DNA of 64,000 nt from Clostridium bornimense (GTDB taxonomy: Bacteria > Bacillota > Clostridia > Clostridiales > Clostridiaceae). Within the stretch, counting starts at the first letter, position 1; each line of letters opens with the position of its first letter. Positions 53,137 through 62,960 of this stretch are shown one piece after another. The stretch is from NCBI RefSeq assembly GCF_018917145.1, contig NZ_JAHLOD010000006.1, positions 38,206 to 102,205 on the forward strand, written 5' to 3'. A program made the position numbers and the translations under genes. The notes under the pieces were generated by a model. That model searched no databases. It worked only from the letters and a program-made list of their open reading frames with translations, and was not told the DNA's origin.

Positions 53137-53952
53137 TTAATTTTGTTTTATATGAACATCCATCTGTGGATATGGTATTGATATATTTTCCTCATCAAAT
53201 TTGATTTTAACTTTTTCTAATAAATTATAGTATACAGTCCAATAATTTTCTGTATTACACCAAGCTTTTACCACAAAACCAACAGCATTATCTCCATGCT
53301 CTGAAATAGATACAAAAGGTTCCGGCTCTTTCAAAATCAATGTTTCATCATCAATTATATTTTCAATAACCTTTTTAACTTTAAGTACATCTTCTTCATA
53401 ACCTACTGAAAAAGTAATGTCAACCCTTCTTAAATCCTTTGATGTATAATTTGTAACTGTAGTATTAGCTAATGTACCATTAGGAATCATTATTTCTTTA
53501 TTATCTGGCGTTAATAAATGGGTATAAAATATGCCTATTCTCTCAACAACTCCAGACTTTCCATCCCCTTCAATAAAATCTCCTACGTTAAAAGGTCGTA
53601 TTAGAAGTATTATTACACCTCCTCCAAAATTAGACAAACTTCCTTGTAACGCTAACCCTACTGCTAGTCCAGCAGACGCTAATAATGCTGCCAATCCAGC
53701 TGTAGCAATTCCAACATACTCCATTACTATTAAACATAATAAAACCTTTAGTGAAATATTTAAAACTGCATCAAGAAACGAAGCTAAAGTACGATCTACT
53801 TCTCTTTTTTCTAAAACTGCATTCATTATGCCTAGTAATTTTTTTACTAGTTTCCATCCAACAATAAGAATTATTATGCCTATAACTAGTTTAATTCCTG
53901 TTGTAGATGCCCAATGAATTAATTTTTCTACAATCTTTTCTACATCTATCAT
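53137..53952 (-). CDS. MscS-family mechanosensitive channel
   Basis: 271 residues, the size of a minimal MscS. Three membrane helices: residues 15-35, 55-80, and the pore helix TM3, GLAALLASAGLAVGLALQGSLSNFGGGVIILLIRPFNVGDFIE, which has the Gly/Ala ridge and the conserved PFNVGD turn. The cytoplasmic beta and alpha/beta domains follow (VERIGIFYTHLLTPDNKEIMIPNG, FSVGYEEDVLKVKKVI). It opens when membrane tension rises on osmotic downshock. It is a monocistronic gene with AAGGAGG upstream. Confidence 0.95.
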   Translation of the reverse strand: MIDVEKIVEKLIHWASTTGIKLVIGIIILIVGWKLVKKLLGIMNAVLEKREVDRTLASFLDAVLNISLKVLLCLIVMEYVGIATAGLAALLASAGLAVGLALQGSLSNFGGGVIILLIRPFNVGDFIEGDGKSGVVERIGIFYTHLLTPDNKEIMIPNGTLANTTVTNYTSKDLRRVDITFSVGYEEDVLKVKKVIENIIDDETLILKEPEPFVSISEHGDNAVGFVVKAWCNTENYWTVYYNLLEKVKIKFDEENISIPYPQMDVHIKQN

Positions 53953-54024
53953 ATACTTCTCCTCCTTTAGCCTTTACATTATATAAAATATATTATATTT
54001 AATCAAATATAACATTAGAAAATA

Positions 54025-54669
54025 TCAAATAATTGTTATCCTCAATAACTTACTTAATTCTAATGCTTGCACAGGAGTCACCTTTACACCAGCAATATCA
54101 TTTATCTCACTATCTATTCCGTCAATAGTACAAGTAGATAAATCTACATTATATAAAGATGTTTTATTAAAATAACTATTACTTAAATCTGTTTTTATGA
54201 AATATACATTTTTTATATATACTTGCTGAAAGACTGCTTCTTGAAAATTACAAAGGCTAAACTCAACATTCTTTAATTCTCCAAAAGAAAAATTGCTATA
54301 CCTACCAACGCATTCTTTAAAAACTACATCTTTAAAATGACTATCATCAAATTTTGCTCCTACAAGCTTACAATTTACAAATTCCACTCTTTGTATAGCA
54401 CTATTACTAAAATCTATGTTAGATAAATCACAATTTTCAAATCTAGTATCAGTTAAATCTATATTTTTTAAATTGCAATTAATAAATTTAGTATTTTTAA
54501 ACACACAAGAATCAATGCTAATTCCCATATCATCTTTTTGTAATATTTCAATGCCATCTACAATCCTATCTTTAATTCTGTCTGAAAAAAGAATATCCTC
54601 ATTATAATCATTGATACTCTCTAAGTCATTTATATATTTGGGCTTTTGTATTTTAAAATTCTTACTCAT
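54025..54669 (-). CDS. Pentapeptide-repeat protein
   Basis: 214 residues. From about residue 50 to 190 the A(D/N)LxX pattern recurs: FKNTKFINCNLKNIDLTDTRFENCDLSNIDFSNSAIQR and later LSNSYFNKTSLYNVDLSTCT. It should form a right-handed quadrilateral beta-helix. No signal peptide or other domain is seen. Pentapeptide proteins range from gyrase mimics to scaffolds; this copy has more charged and Cys/Phe residues than the Qnr type and lacks its loops. The ribosome binding site (AGAGGTG) lies about 15 nt upstream. Function not assigned. Confidence 0.85.
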   Translation of the reverse strand: MSKNFKIQKPKYINDLESINDYNEDILFSDRIKDRIVDGIEILQKDDMGISIDSCVFKNTKFINCNLKNIDLTDTRFENCDLSNIDFSNSAIQRVEFVNCKLVGAKFDDSHFKDVVFKECVGRYSNFSFGELKNVEFSLCNFQEAVFQQVYIKNVYFIKTDLSNSYFNKTSLYNVDLSTCTIDGIDSEINDIAGVKVTPVQALELSKLLRITII

Positions 54670-54955
54670 ATATTAAATTTTGCACCTCTTTTATTTGTTC
54701 TATTAATAAATATCCTTACAATATATTAACACATATCTATAAATATATCCTCATTTTTATTGATGAACCACAGACACTTGTAAAAGTTGTGAAAGTTCAA
54801 ATATTAAATATTATATATAAACATACTATTTTTCAAATGTAAAAGTGTCTATTTTTGTTAAAATCTCTTCTATTTTATTACATTTTATGCTATAATATTG
54901 TATTATATTGTAGAAAATAATTAAATTTTGTTGATTTATATAAAAGGAGGAACTT

Positions 54956-55144
54956 ATGAAAGAAATTAGAATTTTTAGTAATCTAAATAAATTACAATTA
55001 TCACAAGAAGTTAATGATTTTATTTGTAATAATAAAATTAAAATTCATAGTTTGCAATATGATACTACAACAATAAACTTCATCACAAAATCAGTACAAT
55101 ACTCTGTAATGGTGGTTTTTGAAAAAAATGATTCTACGGTGTAA
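54956..55144 (+). CDS. Small protein of unknown function, weakly Cse60-like
   Basis: 62 residues, start ATG after a perfect AAAAGGAGG. It begins MKEIRIFSNLNKLQLSQEVNDFI, then a strand pair ending YSVMVVFEKND: an alpha/beta mini-domain. The order (K-I/V-F start, acidic helix with E-x-N-x-F-I, alternating strands, V-V-F/Y-E end) recalls the small sporulation protein Cse60 of Bacilli, but the similarity is weak. It lies 3 bp ahead of the beta-lactamase-like gene and is surely cotranscribed with it; a promoter with TATAAT lies near 54892. Confidence 0.65.
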   Translation: MKEIRIFSNLNKLQLSQEVNDFICNNKIKIHSLQYDTTTINFITKSVQYSVMVVFEKNDSTV

Positions 55145-55147
55145 TTT

Positions 55148-56068
55148 ATGATTAAAAAGAAAGTATTTTTATCAATAATATTATTACTAACAACATTTTT
55201 TTCTATAATACTATATAATATGCCTTTAAGTTTAAATGTTGGTAGTTCAAAAAAATTATTAAGTAACAAAATGAAAGCCACAACTAAAACTGAAAATAAA
55301 GTTGATATTGATGAAGTTATTTTAAATGAATATTTCAGCAATCTTGAAACTGCTATATCTTCAAATATTGCACAATATGGGGATAATGTAGGTTTAACTT
55401 TTTATGATATTAAAACAAAGCGTACAATATCCTTTAATGGTGATAAAACCTTTGTTGCAGCAAGTACTAGTAAGGTTCCTCTAAATATGCTTCTTCTTAA
55501 TAAAGTAGCAAATGGTGAAATAAAAAAAGACACTACTGTTAAGTATAGTGATAATGATTACGAAGGCGGCGCTGGTATACTACAAAGTAAAGATTTATCA
55601 TCACCAATAGATATATTTACATTGTCTAAATATTCCATTATTTATTCTGATAATATAGCAACAAAGATGATTTCAAATCTTATGGGTGGAAAAAATATAG
55701 TTTTCAAACAATATGATAATATTCTGGGATATGAAGCTGATCATACTGATAACGCTATTACTTCTAATGATGCTGCCCAATACCTTAAAGTTCTTTACTA
55801 TAATAAAGATAATAATCCTTATTACGATACTTTAATAAACAATATGAAAAATACTATGTATCACGATAGAATCGATAAGTATATTGATCAATCACTTGTA
55901 GCTCATAAAATTGGAGATTATGAGTCCTATGTAAATGATATTGCTATCATCTATGCAAATGCTCCGTATATACTTACTATTTATACTAAAAATGTTACAG
56001 ATTCTAAAGAAGTTATTGCCAAAACTTCTCAAGTAATATTTGATTTTCAAAATAATCGTGAATTTTAA
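55148..56068 (+). CDS. Class A beta-lactamase-like serine hydrolase, membrane-anchored
   Basis: 306 residues. An N-terminal hydrophobic helix (residues 5-30) is an uncleaved anchor or signal. The extracellular domain has the active-site motifs of class A beta-lactamases and PBP-like enzymes: S-x-x-K in VAASTSKVPL near residue 108, S-D-N in YSDNIATKM near 162, and a K-T/I-G analogue in VAHKIGDYESYVND near 253. The usual Glu-166 omega loop is not clear, so it may be a DD-peptidase-like or inactive relative rather than a true penicillinase. It is downstream of the 62-residue protein and ends at the hairpin at 56074. Confidence 0.8.
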   Translation: MIKKKVFLSIILLLTTFFSIILYNMPLSLNVGSSKKLLSNKMKATTKTENKVDIDEVILNEYFSNLETAISSNIAQYGDNVGLTFYDIKTKRTISFNGDKTFVAASTSKVPLNMLLLNKVANGEIKKDTTVKYSDNDYEGGAGILQSKDLSSPIDIFTLSKYSIIYSDNIATKMISNLMGGKNIVFKQYDNILGYEADHTDNAITSNDAAQYLKVLYYNKDNNPYYDTLINNMKNTMYHDRIDKYIDQSLVAHKIGDYESYVNDIAIIYANAPYILTIYTKNVTDSKEVIAKTSQVIFDFQNNREF

Positions 56069-56073
56069 CAAAA

Positions 56074-56095
56074 GGTTGTAATTCTTATTACAACC
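56074..56095 (+). terminator. Terminator between the beta-lactamase-like and glycerate kinase genes
   Basis: GGTTGTAA pairs with TTACAACC, with TTTT after it. The two genes converge here, so it may serve both. Confidence 0.75.
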
Positions 56096-56110
56096 CCTTT
56101 TATCATTGCT

Positions 56111-57040
56111 TCATTTTATGCATTTAATAAGTATAGATATATTTTCACATGTCTTCTCTACATTATATTTACCACCTTTTAAGGCTTCTTCTATAGATGT
56201 AACTTCTGATAATATACTAAACATTGATAACTTAGAATAGTTATAAAATTCTTTAACATCAAAGTTAACTTTACCGCCTAGAGCAATAACAGGAACATTA
56301 TACTTTTTTGCAATATTAATAATTCCTGTCATAGTTTTACCTTCTTTGGTTTGAAAATCAATACTACCTTCACCAGTAAAAACATAATCTGATTCCTTAA
56401 TTTTTTCATCTAACTTACTATAATTCATTACAATATCTATTCCACTTTTAAAGCTCCCATTACAAAATCCAAGTAAAGCAGAGGCTGCACCTCCACCGGC
56501 ACCTCCACCTTCTATACTCTCTAAATCAATATTAAAAATGCTTCTTACTATATTACTATAATGCTTTAAGTTATTATCTAAAATTTTCACCATCGATTCT
56601 GTTGCGCCTTTTTGTGGTCCAAATATATAACTAGCCCCATTAGGTCCTGTCAAAATGTTTTTTACCCCAAAATCTAATGCCTTCACAATTAATTCTCCAA
56701 CACCATAAGATGTTGTGATAAGTGGATTCCTTTGTGCCGTATCTACTAATTGTAAACCACATGCTTCTGCCATTTCAATAACTGCTGTATCACCACTACC
56801 TAATATTCCAAACCTACTTTCTATCCTTTCTCCTAAAGGTCCTGTTACATATTCTTTAATTGTCTTTCCATTTGTTGCATTAATTAATGTATCTAAAGTT
56901 CCCTCTCCTCCATCAGCCATTGGCATATGTATACACCGAGCATCAATAAATACTTTCTTTATACCTTTCTCCATTGAAGAACATACTTCTTCTGCTGTCA
57001 TGCTTTCTTTAAATGAATCTGGTGCTAATACAAACTTCAT
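56111..57040 (-). pseudogene. Glycerate kinase (GlxK/GarK type) with an internal deletion, probably inactive
   Basis: 309 residues, against about 375-380 normally. The start is complete: MKFVLAPDSFKESMTAEEVCSSMEKGI, then MPMADGGEGTLDTLI. After YGVGELIVKALDFGVKNI the sequence jumps straight to LTGPNGASYIFGPQKGATESMV. Functional members have about 70 residues here, including the GIGGSATNDGGAG glycine motif and the DVxNPL strand. The reading frame is kept on both sides, and the C-terminal half is intact (GGGAGGGAASALLGF, DYVFTGEGSIDFQT). Without the glycine motif it should not phosphorylate glycerate. A true in-frame deletion is most likely; an assembly error is the alternative. It is followed by a terminator. 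Confidence 0.75.
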
Positions 57041-57060
57041 ATCAAATCTCCTTAAAAAAA

Positions 57061-57112
57061 TCCTATTAAGTAGATTCTATACTAATTGTATAAGTTATAC
57101 TACCTAATAGGA
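57061..57112 (-). terminator. Terminator of the large surface-protein gene
   Basis: TCCTATTA.GTAG pairs with CTAC.TAATAGGA over a 25-nt loop. It is followed on the minus strand by TTTTTTT and lies 19 bp past the 57131 stop. Confidence 0.85.
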
Positions 57113-57130
57113 TATTTAAATTAATATTTT

Positions 57131-60100
57131 CTATTTTTTCTTTCTTTTATTATTTATAAATAATGCAACTCCTGCGCCTATTACTACAATAATTGCAGCG
57201 CCTATTCCTACATCACCAGTACTTATTCCACCTTTTATTTCCTCTGCCTCTTCCTCTTGTGCTCCATTAGAATCTTGTGCTTCTTCTTCGTCTACAAAAT
57301 CTTGTTCTGCTTTTGTATCTTCTTCTATTTCTTCTGGTAATTTATCTTCATCTTTTATTACTATTTTTTCTTTTTCATTTACAATTGTTCCTAAATCTAC
57401 TTTATTAGCTTCATCAGTAACTTCAAATTTTTCTTTATATTCTGGAGTTAAATATCCGCTTGGTGCTTTAGTTTCTTCAAGTATATATGTTCCTGCTTCA
57501 TTTAATTTTGAAGATACTATTCCCTTCTTATCACTAACTATTGTATTTATTAACTTAGCTTTTCCATCTGTTACCCTATATAGCTTAAATTCTGCTCCAG
57601 CTAAAACGGTATTCTTGTCTAGAGAGTCTACTTTTGTTGCTGTAAAGCTATATTCTACTTTTTCTTTTTCTTTTACCTTATTTTCTATTTTACCTAAATT
57701 TACAACATTTTTATCATCAGTTACCTCAAATGTCTTTTTAAATTCAGGTTTTTCATAACCTTCAGGTGCTTTAACTTCTTCTAATACATATGTTCCTGCT
57801 TCATCTAAATTTGATGATACAGTACCATCATTACCACTTATAAGATCTTTTACGAATACTTCTTTTTTATCAATAACTTTATATAATTTAAACTCAGCTC
57901 CTGGTAAAACCTTAGTCTTATCATTAGCATCTACTTTTGTTGCTGTAAAACTATATTCCTTTTTCACTACTACTTCTTTAGTATTTTCTATGTTTCCAAG
58001 TTCAACCACATCATTGCTTTCAGTTACTTCAAATTTCTCTTTATAAGTAGGTTTTACATATCCAGTTGGTGCCTTAACTTCTTCTAATACATATGTTCCA
58101 ACTCGATCTACCTTAGAAGTTATAACGCCTGTATCACTTGAAGTTATAGTTTTAATAAGTTCTGCGTTATTATCAGTTACCTTATATAACTTAAATTCTG
58201 CTCCTGCTAATGGTTTATTAGTCTCTCCATCTATTTTAGTTGCTGTAAAACTATATTCTTTCTTTTTATTTAAAATCTTTCCTAAATTAACTTGATTATT
58301 TGAATCACTAACAACAAATTGTTCTTTATATTGTGGTGTAACATATCCTGTTGGTGCTTTAACTTCTTCTAATATATATGTTCCAGCACTATCAAGTTTT
58401 GATGAAACAACTCCATCATTACCACTTATAAGATCTTTAATAAATTCTGTTTTACCATTATTAACTTTATATAGTTTAAATTCAGCACCAGCTAGTTTTT
58501 TAGTATTATCTACTGAATCTACTTTTTCTGCTGTAAATCCATATTCTATCTTTTCTTCTTCTTTTTCAACTTCTACTTCATTTGTTGTACGATCATTTAC
58601 AACAGCAATATTACTGATAGTTTCTCCACCTTTAACATTTTTGAAGCTTACCTTTATTTTTATTCTAGAGTAAACCATTCTACCTTCTTCTTCTGTAGTA
58701 AATCCAAATATATCCTTTTTATTTACTACACTTATTGTGTTTGTATTCTTATTATAGTTTACATCAAATAATCCTGCTTCATCTTCATAACCTAAATATT
58801 CAAGTCTTGGATCTAACTTATCTTTAATACTTAATGTACCTTTCTTAATAGCTCCGTTAGCCCATGTCTTTATAGTATAAGTAACATTTTGATCATCTGA
58901 ATTATTAGTTACTATTGATTTATCAGCTTCTTTTATAGCATTCAATCCAAAACTATCTACATATTGATCTAGTGTATATGATGCTTCTCTACTATATTCT
59001 TCTGCATCCATTGTAGCACTATTTACATATGAGTCTAATTGTTCAACTATCTTACATGAATATGTTATTTCATACTTACTTGCTACTTTAGCTATATTAA
59101 TACTAAAGTTTCTTCCACTAGCTACTATATTACCTTTCAAATCATTAGTTACATCAATACCTTTAGTAAGATTTTTTATCTTAATACTTGATGGCACTAT
59201 TTCCATTCCTTCTGGTACAGCATCTTTAAATTTTACATTACTTAATTCATTTTCCTCTGGATTAAGAATTACTTTATAGTTAGCTAAAGTACCTATTGGT
59301 AATGGACTATTTTTAACATCACTAATACTAACTAATTCTTTTGTTATACCTACTATATTTGCTATATCAACATCTAATTTAGTACTTGATTTATACTCTT
59401 TATTTGTTGTAACTACTGCTAAATTCTTATATCCATCTTTAATATATTTTTTTATATTTGTATTATATTCAATTTTATATCTAGCATTTGTTACATCATT
59501 AATAACAATTTTTAACTTATCTTGATTTCCATCTTTAGAAACCGTAATCGTATAATCTTTTCCCTCTGTAAGTCCAACCCATTGACCATTTTCTAGTTGT
59601 TTAGTAACTGGTATATAATATTTATTTAACTCCATACCTTCTGGTATTATATCTTCAAAAACAGCTTTTCCTGTTAAATTAAGCCCATTATTAACCATAA
59701 CTAAATAATTAATATTCTTATTTATAACCTCATTAATACCATTAGGCTTTAATGATAAACTATTTACTAATAATCCATCATCAGCTTTAATAAACTTACT
59801 AATATTATCGTCAAAATTTATATCAGACTCTTCTGTTACTACAGCACTAGAACTATCTCCTTTTGTATTAGCCTTATAAGTAAAAGTAGCTGTATTTTCA
59901 AATCTTCCTTTTAAGTCAGTTATTCTTGTCTTATACTCTACAATATACTTATCAGATATTTCACCGAAATTAATTATTAACTTATTATTTTCATAACTAA
60001 CTTGAAATTTATCTGTAACATCTACATTACTATATTTCCCTTGCTTATATATCTTTATAGATCCTTCTGCCAACTTCATACCATCTGGGATTACATCAGT

Positions 60101-62560
60101 TAATGTAGCATCTTCTTTATAAAGACTCTTTTGATTTAATTTTATCTTATAAGCAATTTCTTTTCCTACAGTATTTATCAGCCAATTGTCTCTCTTGATA
60201 GTTATTTCTTTTGCTTCTTTCCACCCATCTTGTAATACATACTTTTCTATAGGGTTATCTTTTGAATCAGCATTTTTACTTGGAATTACAGTTACTGAAT
60301 CTTTTTCTACTCCATTACTATTAAACTTAAGTTCTGCATCATTAGTATATTGTTCCTTAAGGTTAATAATTTGTGCAGTATATTCTACCTTATATCTATC
60401 ACTTATAGCTCCAAATGTTACTTTTAATAAATTATCACCTGTTACTTTTTTAAATTCTTCAGTGACATCTTTATATACATCATCACCTAAGTCTTTATAT
60501 ATTTTTACTGTATCCTCTAATAACATCATTCCTTCTGGAATTGTATCAGTTAAAGTAGTATTCTTCTTATTTTCTAATCTACTGTTTACCCAGATTCTAT
60601 AATCTACTTTTGTTCCTATTCCAATTACATCATTATTTAAGTATTCCTTTATAGGGCCTTGTTGTTCTCCCCATTGTAGTACTACTTTATCTAATGGCTT
60701 ATCAATTGGTTTAGGGTTTCCTCCTGGTTTTACAACTACTGAAGATTCCTCCTTATCTTTTCCAAAAGTAAGTACTGCTGTATTCTTATAAGAATTCTTT
60801 TTTCCTACTATTTTTGTTTTATATTCTACTTTATATCTGTCTTTAATAGTTCCAAAATTTATAACTAACTTATTCTTACTTGATGAAGCCTTTACTTTAT
60901 TTATAAACTCAGCATCCATATTAACCCAATTGTATCTGCTTGTTTCTTTTTTTATTACTATTGAATTTAAATCTAATTCCATTCCATCAGGAATAGTATC
61001 AGTTAATTTTGCATTCTCTTTCTTTTCTAATTTATCATTAACTAATATACTATAGTCAACTGTTTGTCCCACTACTTCTCCTGTTGTTTCATTTGGTTTT
61101 ACAACAGCATTATCACTTTGTCCATTAGCTTGTTTTAACAAATCATTATTTCCTGGAACAGTATAATTAGGAGTTAATGTTGTTTTATCAGAATCCTTTC
61201 CTCCCTTCCAAGTTAAATTTGCTATATTTTCATATTTTTCTTTATCTTCTGTTATCTTTATATCATATTCAACTATATACTTATGAGCTATGTTTTTGAA
61301 CTCAATTTCTAGATTACCTTTTGATGTAATATTTTTAGATTGGCTATAAAATTCCTTAGTTACATCTACTTTATTTCCTTTTACATATTTGTAAACTTTC
61401 ACTGAATCCTTTATGATCTCAGTTCCTTCTGGAATTTCATCTTTTAATACAACATCAGACTTCTCTTCATATTGTCCATATTTTCCTTCTTTATCATTAA
61501 TCTTAATTGTATGATGATACTTTTGACCCTTTACTGAGCCATTTTCATCAGGAGTTATTGTTAAAGCATTTGGAGTATAATATGGATTATCCATTGTATT
61601 AACAGTTTTTGTAACATTGCTATTTCCAGGTCTATCTACTATTTCAGCAGTAGCTATAACAGAATCTTCAGCATCTTTTTTATTACTTGATGTAATCTTA
61701 GCTGAATTTACATATTTTGCTCTTCCTTCTTCCACTTTAGTTTTATAAGTTATTACATATGTATTACTTATATCACCAAGTTTTATTGACAAAATATTAT
61801 TTTTTATCTTTGAATCACATTTTACTTCTTTCCCTGTACCATCTTCAGATAATTTCTCTAATTTTACTGAATCTTCAATTAAAGTCATTCCTGTAGGTAT
61901 TGCATCTTCAAAAACAGCATCTTTTAATGAAGTAGCCTTTTCATTAATTAATACACTATAGTCTACTTCTTCACCTATAACTATACCTTCTTCATTTGAT
62001 AAAATTGTATAATTTGGTTTTGTACCCGGTTGATTAGTTATCTTTTTGCTTACTAATGTTCCTGTAGTATCTTGCGGAATCAAATTCATATTAATATCTA
62101 TTTTCTCTCCAGCTATATCTATAGAAACTTTTTTTTCTTCTTCCTTCTTTATAGAACCCACAGTAGCGGAAATTCCCAATTCACCACGTATAGCGGTATC
62201 AATTTGATTACCACAAATTAATGTAACTATCTTACTTCCATTTGATTCATTTATATTCATATCTTTAAAATGATGTTCTGGATAAGATGGAATTATATCT
62301 TTAAATACTTCTGGCAATTTAAATGTAAATTTATCTCCATCATTAGGTTTTTTATCTTTTGTAGCATAATCTAAGTGGAATTCTACAGTTTGACCTTCTT
62401 TTAACTCTACCTTAGAGTTAATATCTACTTCTTTACCATCGACTTTCATTACCAATATTGAATCTAAAGATCCAGCTAGAACTACCTCCATAGGCATAAT
62501 ATTTAAAATCATTGTCATTATAAATATTATACTTACAAACCCCGATATTACTTTTTTCAT
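57131..62560 (-). CDS. Giant cell-surface protein with DUF11-like and SpaA-like isopeptide domains
   Basis: 1809 residues. Signal peptide 1-29 (ISGFVSIIFIMTMILNI). An N-terminal beta domain (30-165) precedes about eight DUF11-like repeats (~190-1390), each with a line such as VDYSILVNDKLEKKENAKLTD followed by IPDGM. Four SpaA/Cna-B domains (~1400-1735) follow, each of the form YSFTATKVD...GAEFKLYKV...GTYVLEEVKAP.GY; these hold the Lys, Glu and Asn used for isopeptide bonds. Next come an acidic linker (EEIEEDTKAEQDFVDEEEAQ), the sequence GGISTGDVGIG, one membrane helix and KRKKK. The end looks like a sorting signal, but LPXTG is replaced by ISTGD. A pilin-like or adhesin role is likely. No sortase gene is in the window. 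Confidence 0.9.
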   Translation of the reverse strand: MKKVISGFVSIIFIMTMILNIMPMEVVLAGSLDSILVMKVDGKEVDINSKVELKEGQTVEFHLDYATKDKKPNDGDKFTFKLPEVFKDIIPSYPEHHFKDMNINESNGSKIVTLICGNQIDTAIRGELGISATVGSIKKEEEKKVSIDIAGEKIDINMNLIPQDTTGTLVSKKITNQPGTKPNYTILSNEEGIVIGEEVDYSVLINEKATSLKDAVFEDAIPTGMTLIEDSVKLEKLSEDGTGKEVKCDSKIKNNILSIKLGDISNTYVITYKTKVEEGRAKYVNSAKITSSNKKDAEDSVIATAEIVDRPGNSNVTKTVNTMDNPYYTPNALTITPDENGSVKGQKYHHTIKINDKEGKYGQYEEKSDVVLKDEIPEGTEIIKDSVKVYKYVKGNKVDVTKEFYSQSKNITSKGNLEIEFKNIAHKYIVEYDIKITEDKEKYENIANLTWKGGKDSDKTTLTPNYTVPGNNDLLKQANGQSDNAVVKPNETTGEVVGQTVDYSILVNDKLEKKENAKLTDTIPDGMELDLNSIVIKKETSRYNWVNMDAEFINKVKASSSKNKLVINFGTIKDRYKVEYKTKIVGKKNSYKNTAVLTFGKDKEESSVVVKPGGNPKPIDKPLDKVVLQWGEQQGPIKEYLNNDVIGIGTKVDYRIWVNSRLENKKNTTLTDTIPEGMMLLEDTVKIYKDLGDDVYKDVTEEFKKVTGDNLLKVTFGAISDRYKVEYTAQIINLKEQYTNDAELKFNSNGVEKDSVTVIPSKNADSKDNPIEKYVLQDGWKEAKEITIKRDNWLINTVGKEIAYKIKLNQKSLYKEDATLTDVIPDGMKLAEGSIKIYKQGKYSNVDVTDKFQVSYENNKLIINFGEISDKYIVEYKTRITDLKGRFENTATFTYKANTKGDSSSAVVTEESDINFDDNISKFIKADDGLLVNSLSLKPNGINEVINKNINYLVMVNNGLNLTGKAVFEDIIPEGMELNKYYIPVTKQLENGQWVGLTEGKDYTITVSKDGNQDKLKIVINDVTNARYKIEYNTNIKKYIKDGYKNLAVVTTNKEYKSSTKLDVDIANIVGITKELVSISDVKNSPLPIGTLANYKVILNPEENELSNVKFKDAVPEGMEIVPSSIKIKNLTKGIDVTNDLKGNIVASGRNFSINIAKVASKYEITYSCKIVEQLDSYVNSATMDAEEYSREASYTLDQYVDSFGLNAIKEADKSIVTNNSDDQNVTYTIKTWANGAIKKGTLSIKDKLDPRLEYLGYEDEAGLFDVNYNKNTNTISVVNKKDIFGFTTEEEGRMVYSRIKIKVSFKNVKGGETISNIAVVNDRTTNEVEVEKEEEKIEYGFTAEKVDSVDNTKKLAGAEFKLYKVNNGKTEFIKDLISGNDGVVSSKLDSAGTYILEEVKAPTGYVTPQYKEQFVVSDSNNQVNLGKILNKKKEYSFTATKIDGETNKPLAGAEFKLYKVTDNNAELIKTITSSDTGVITSKVDRVGTYVLEEVKAPTGYVKPTYKEKFEVTESNDVVELGNIENTKEVVVKKEYSFTATKVDANDKTKVLPGAEFKLYKVIDKKEVFVKDLISGNDGTVSSNLDEAGTYVLEEVKAPEGYEKPEFKKTFEVTDDKNVVNLGKIENKVKEKEKVEYSFTATKVDSLDKNTVLAGAEFKLYRVTDGKAKLINTIVSDKKGIVSSKLNEAGTYILEETKAPSGYLTPEYKEKFEVTDEANKVDLGTIVNEKEKIVIKDEDKLPEEIEEDTKAEQDFVDEEEAQDSNGAQEEEAEEIKGGISTGDVGIGAAIIVVIGAGVALFINNKRKKK

Positions 62561-62908
62561 AAACTTTTCCCCCTACTAATTATGTCTTACATTAGTTAAA
62601 TTAAAGTCTATATTTTGTAATTGGAAATTTTGTCGTCACTTTTTTACATCATGTAACACATAATTTATACAAATAAAATAAATATAATCTTTACTTACTT
62701 TTTATTAAATTATATTAATTATTTATATAAATGTCTCTATTTTTGTCGTAAACGTATATTTTTCTATCGCCATCTCTTATGCTCTAATCGTGAAAGGCCT
62801 TTTTTTTGTCGTGAAATAATATTTTATATAATAAAAACAGCATCTTGATTAATATCTATAAAATATTTTTTATTACATAGTTAAATATAATAATTTTTAT
62901 AAAAAAAT
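62561..62908. other. Upstream region of the surface-protein gene
   Basis: About 350 bp, almost pure A/T, no open frame. It must hold the promoter of the 1809-residue gene (ribosome binding site GGGGG at 62570). TTTTGTCGT occurs three times in the same orientation at 62628, 62741 and 62804; the second and third are 63 bp apart, a whole number of helical turns. I could not pick a -10/-35 pair with confidence. I see no riboswitch consensus. Confidence 0.55.
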
Positions 62909-62958
62909 AAAAAGTTGTCACATTCGCAAATCTTCATTTACCAACATGACAACTTTTT
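62909..62958 (-). terminator. Terminator of the glutaredoxin-like gene
   Basis: AAAAAGTTGTCA pairs exactly with TGACAACTTTTT (12 bp). It is followed on the minus strand by ATTTTTTT. Confidence 0.9.
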
Positions 62959-62960
62959 AA

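Noticed and set aside
54772..54850. AGACACTT ... AAGTGTCT inverted repeat as a terminator
   Set aside because: The loop is more than 60 nt and the stem only 8 bp; probably chance.
62561..62908. c-di-GMP riboswitch ahead of the surface-protein gene
   Set aside because: Such switches are common before clostridial surface genes, but I find no GEMM or c-di-GMP-II core; the region is nearly all A/T.
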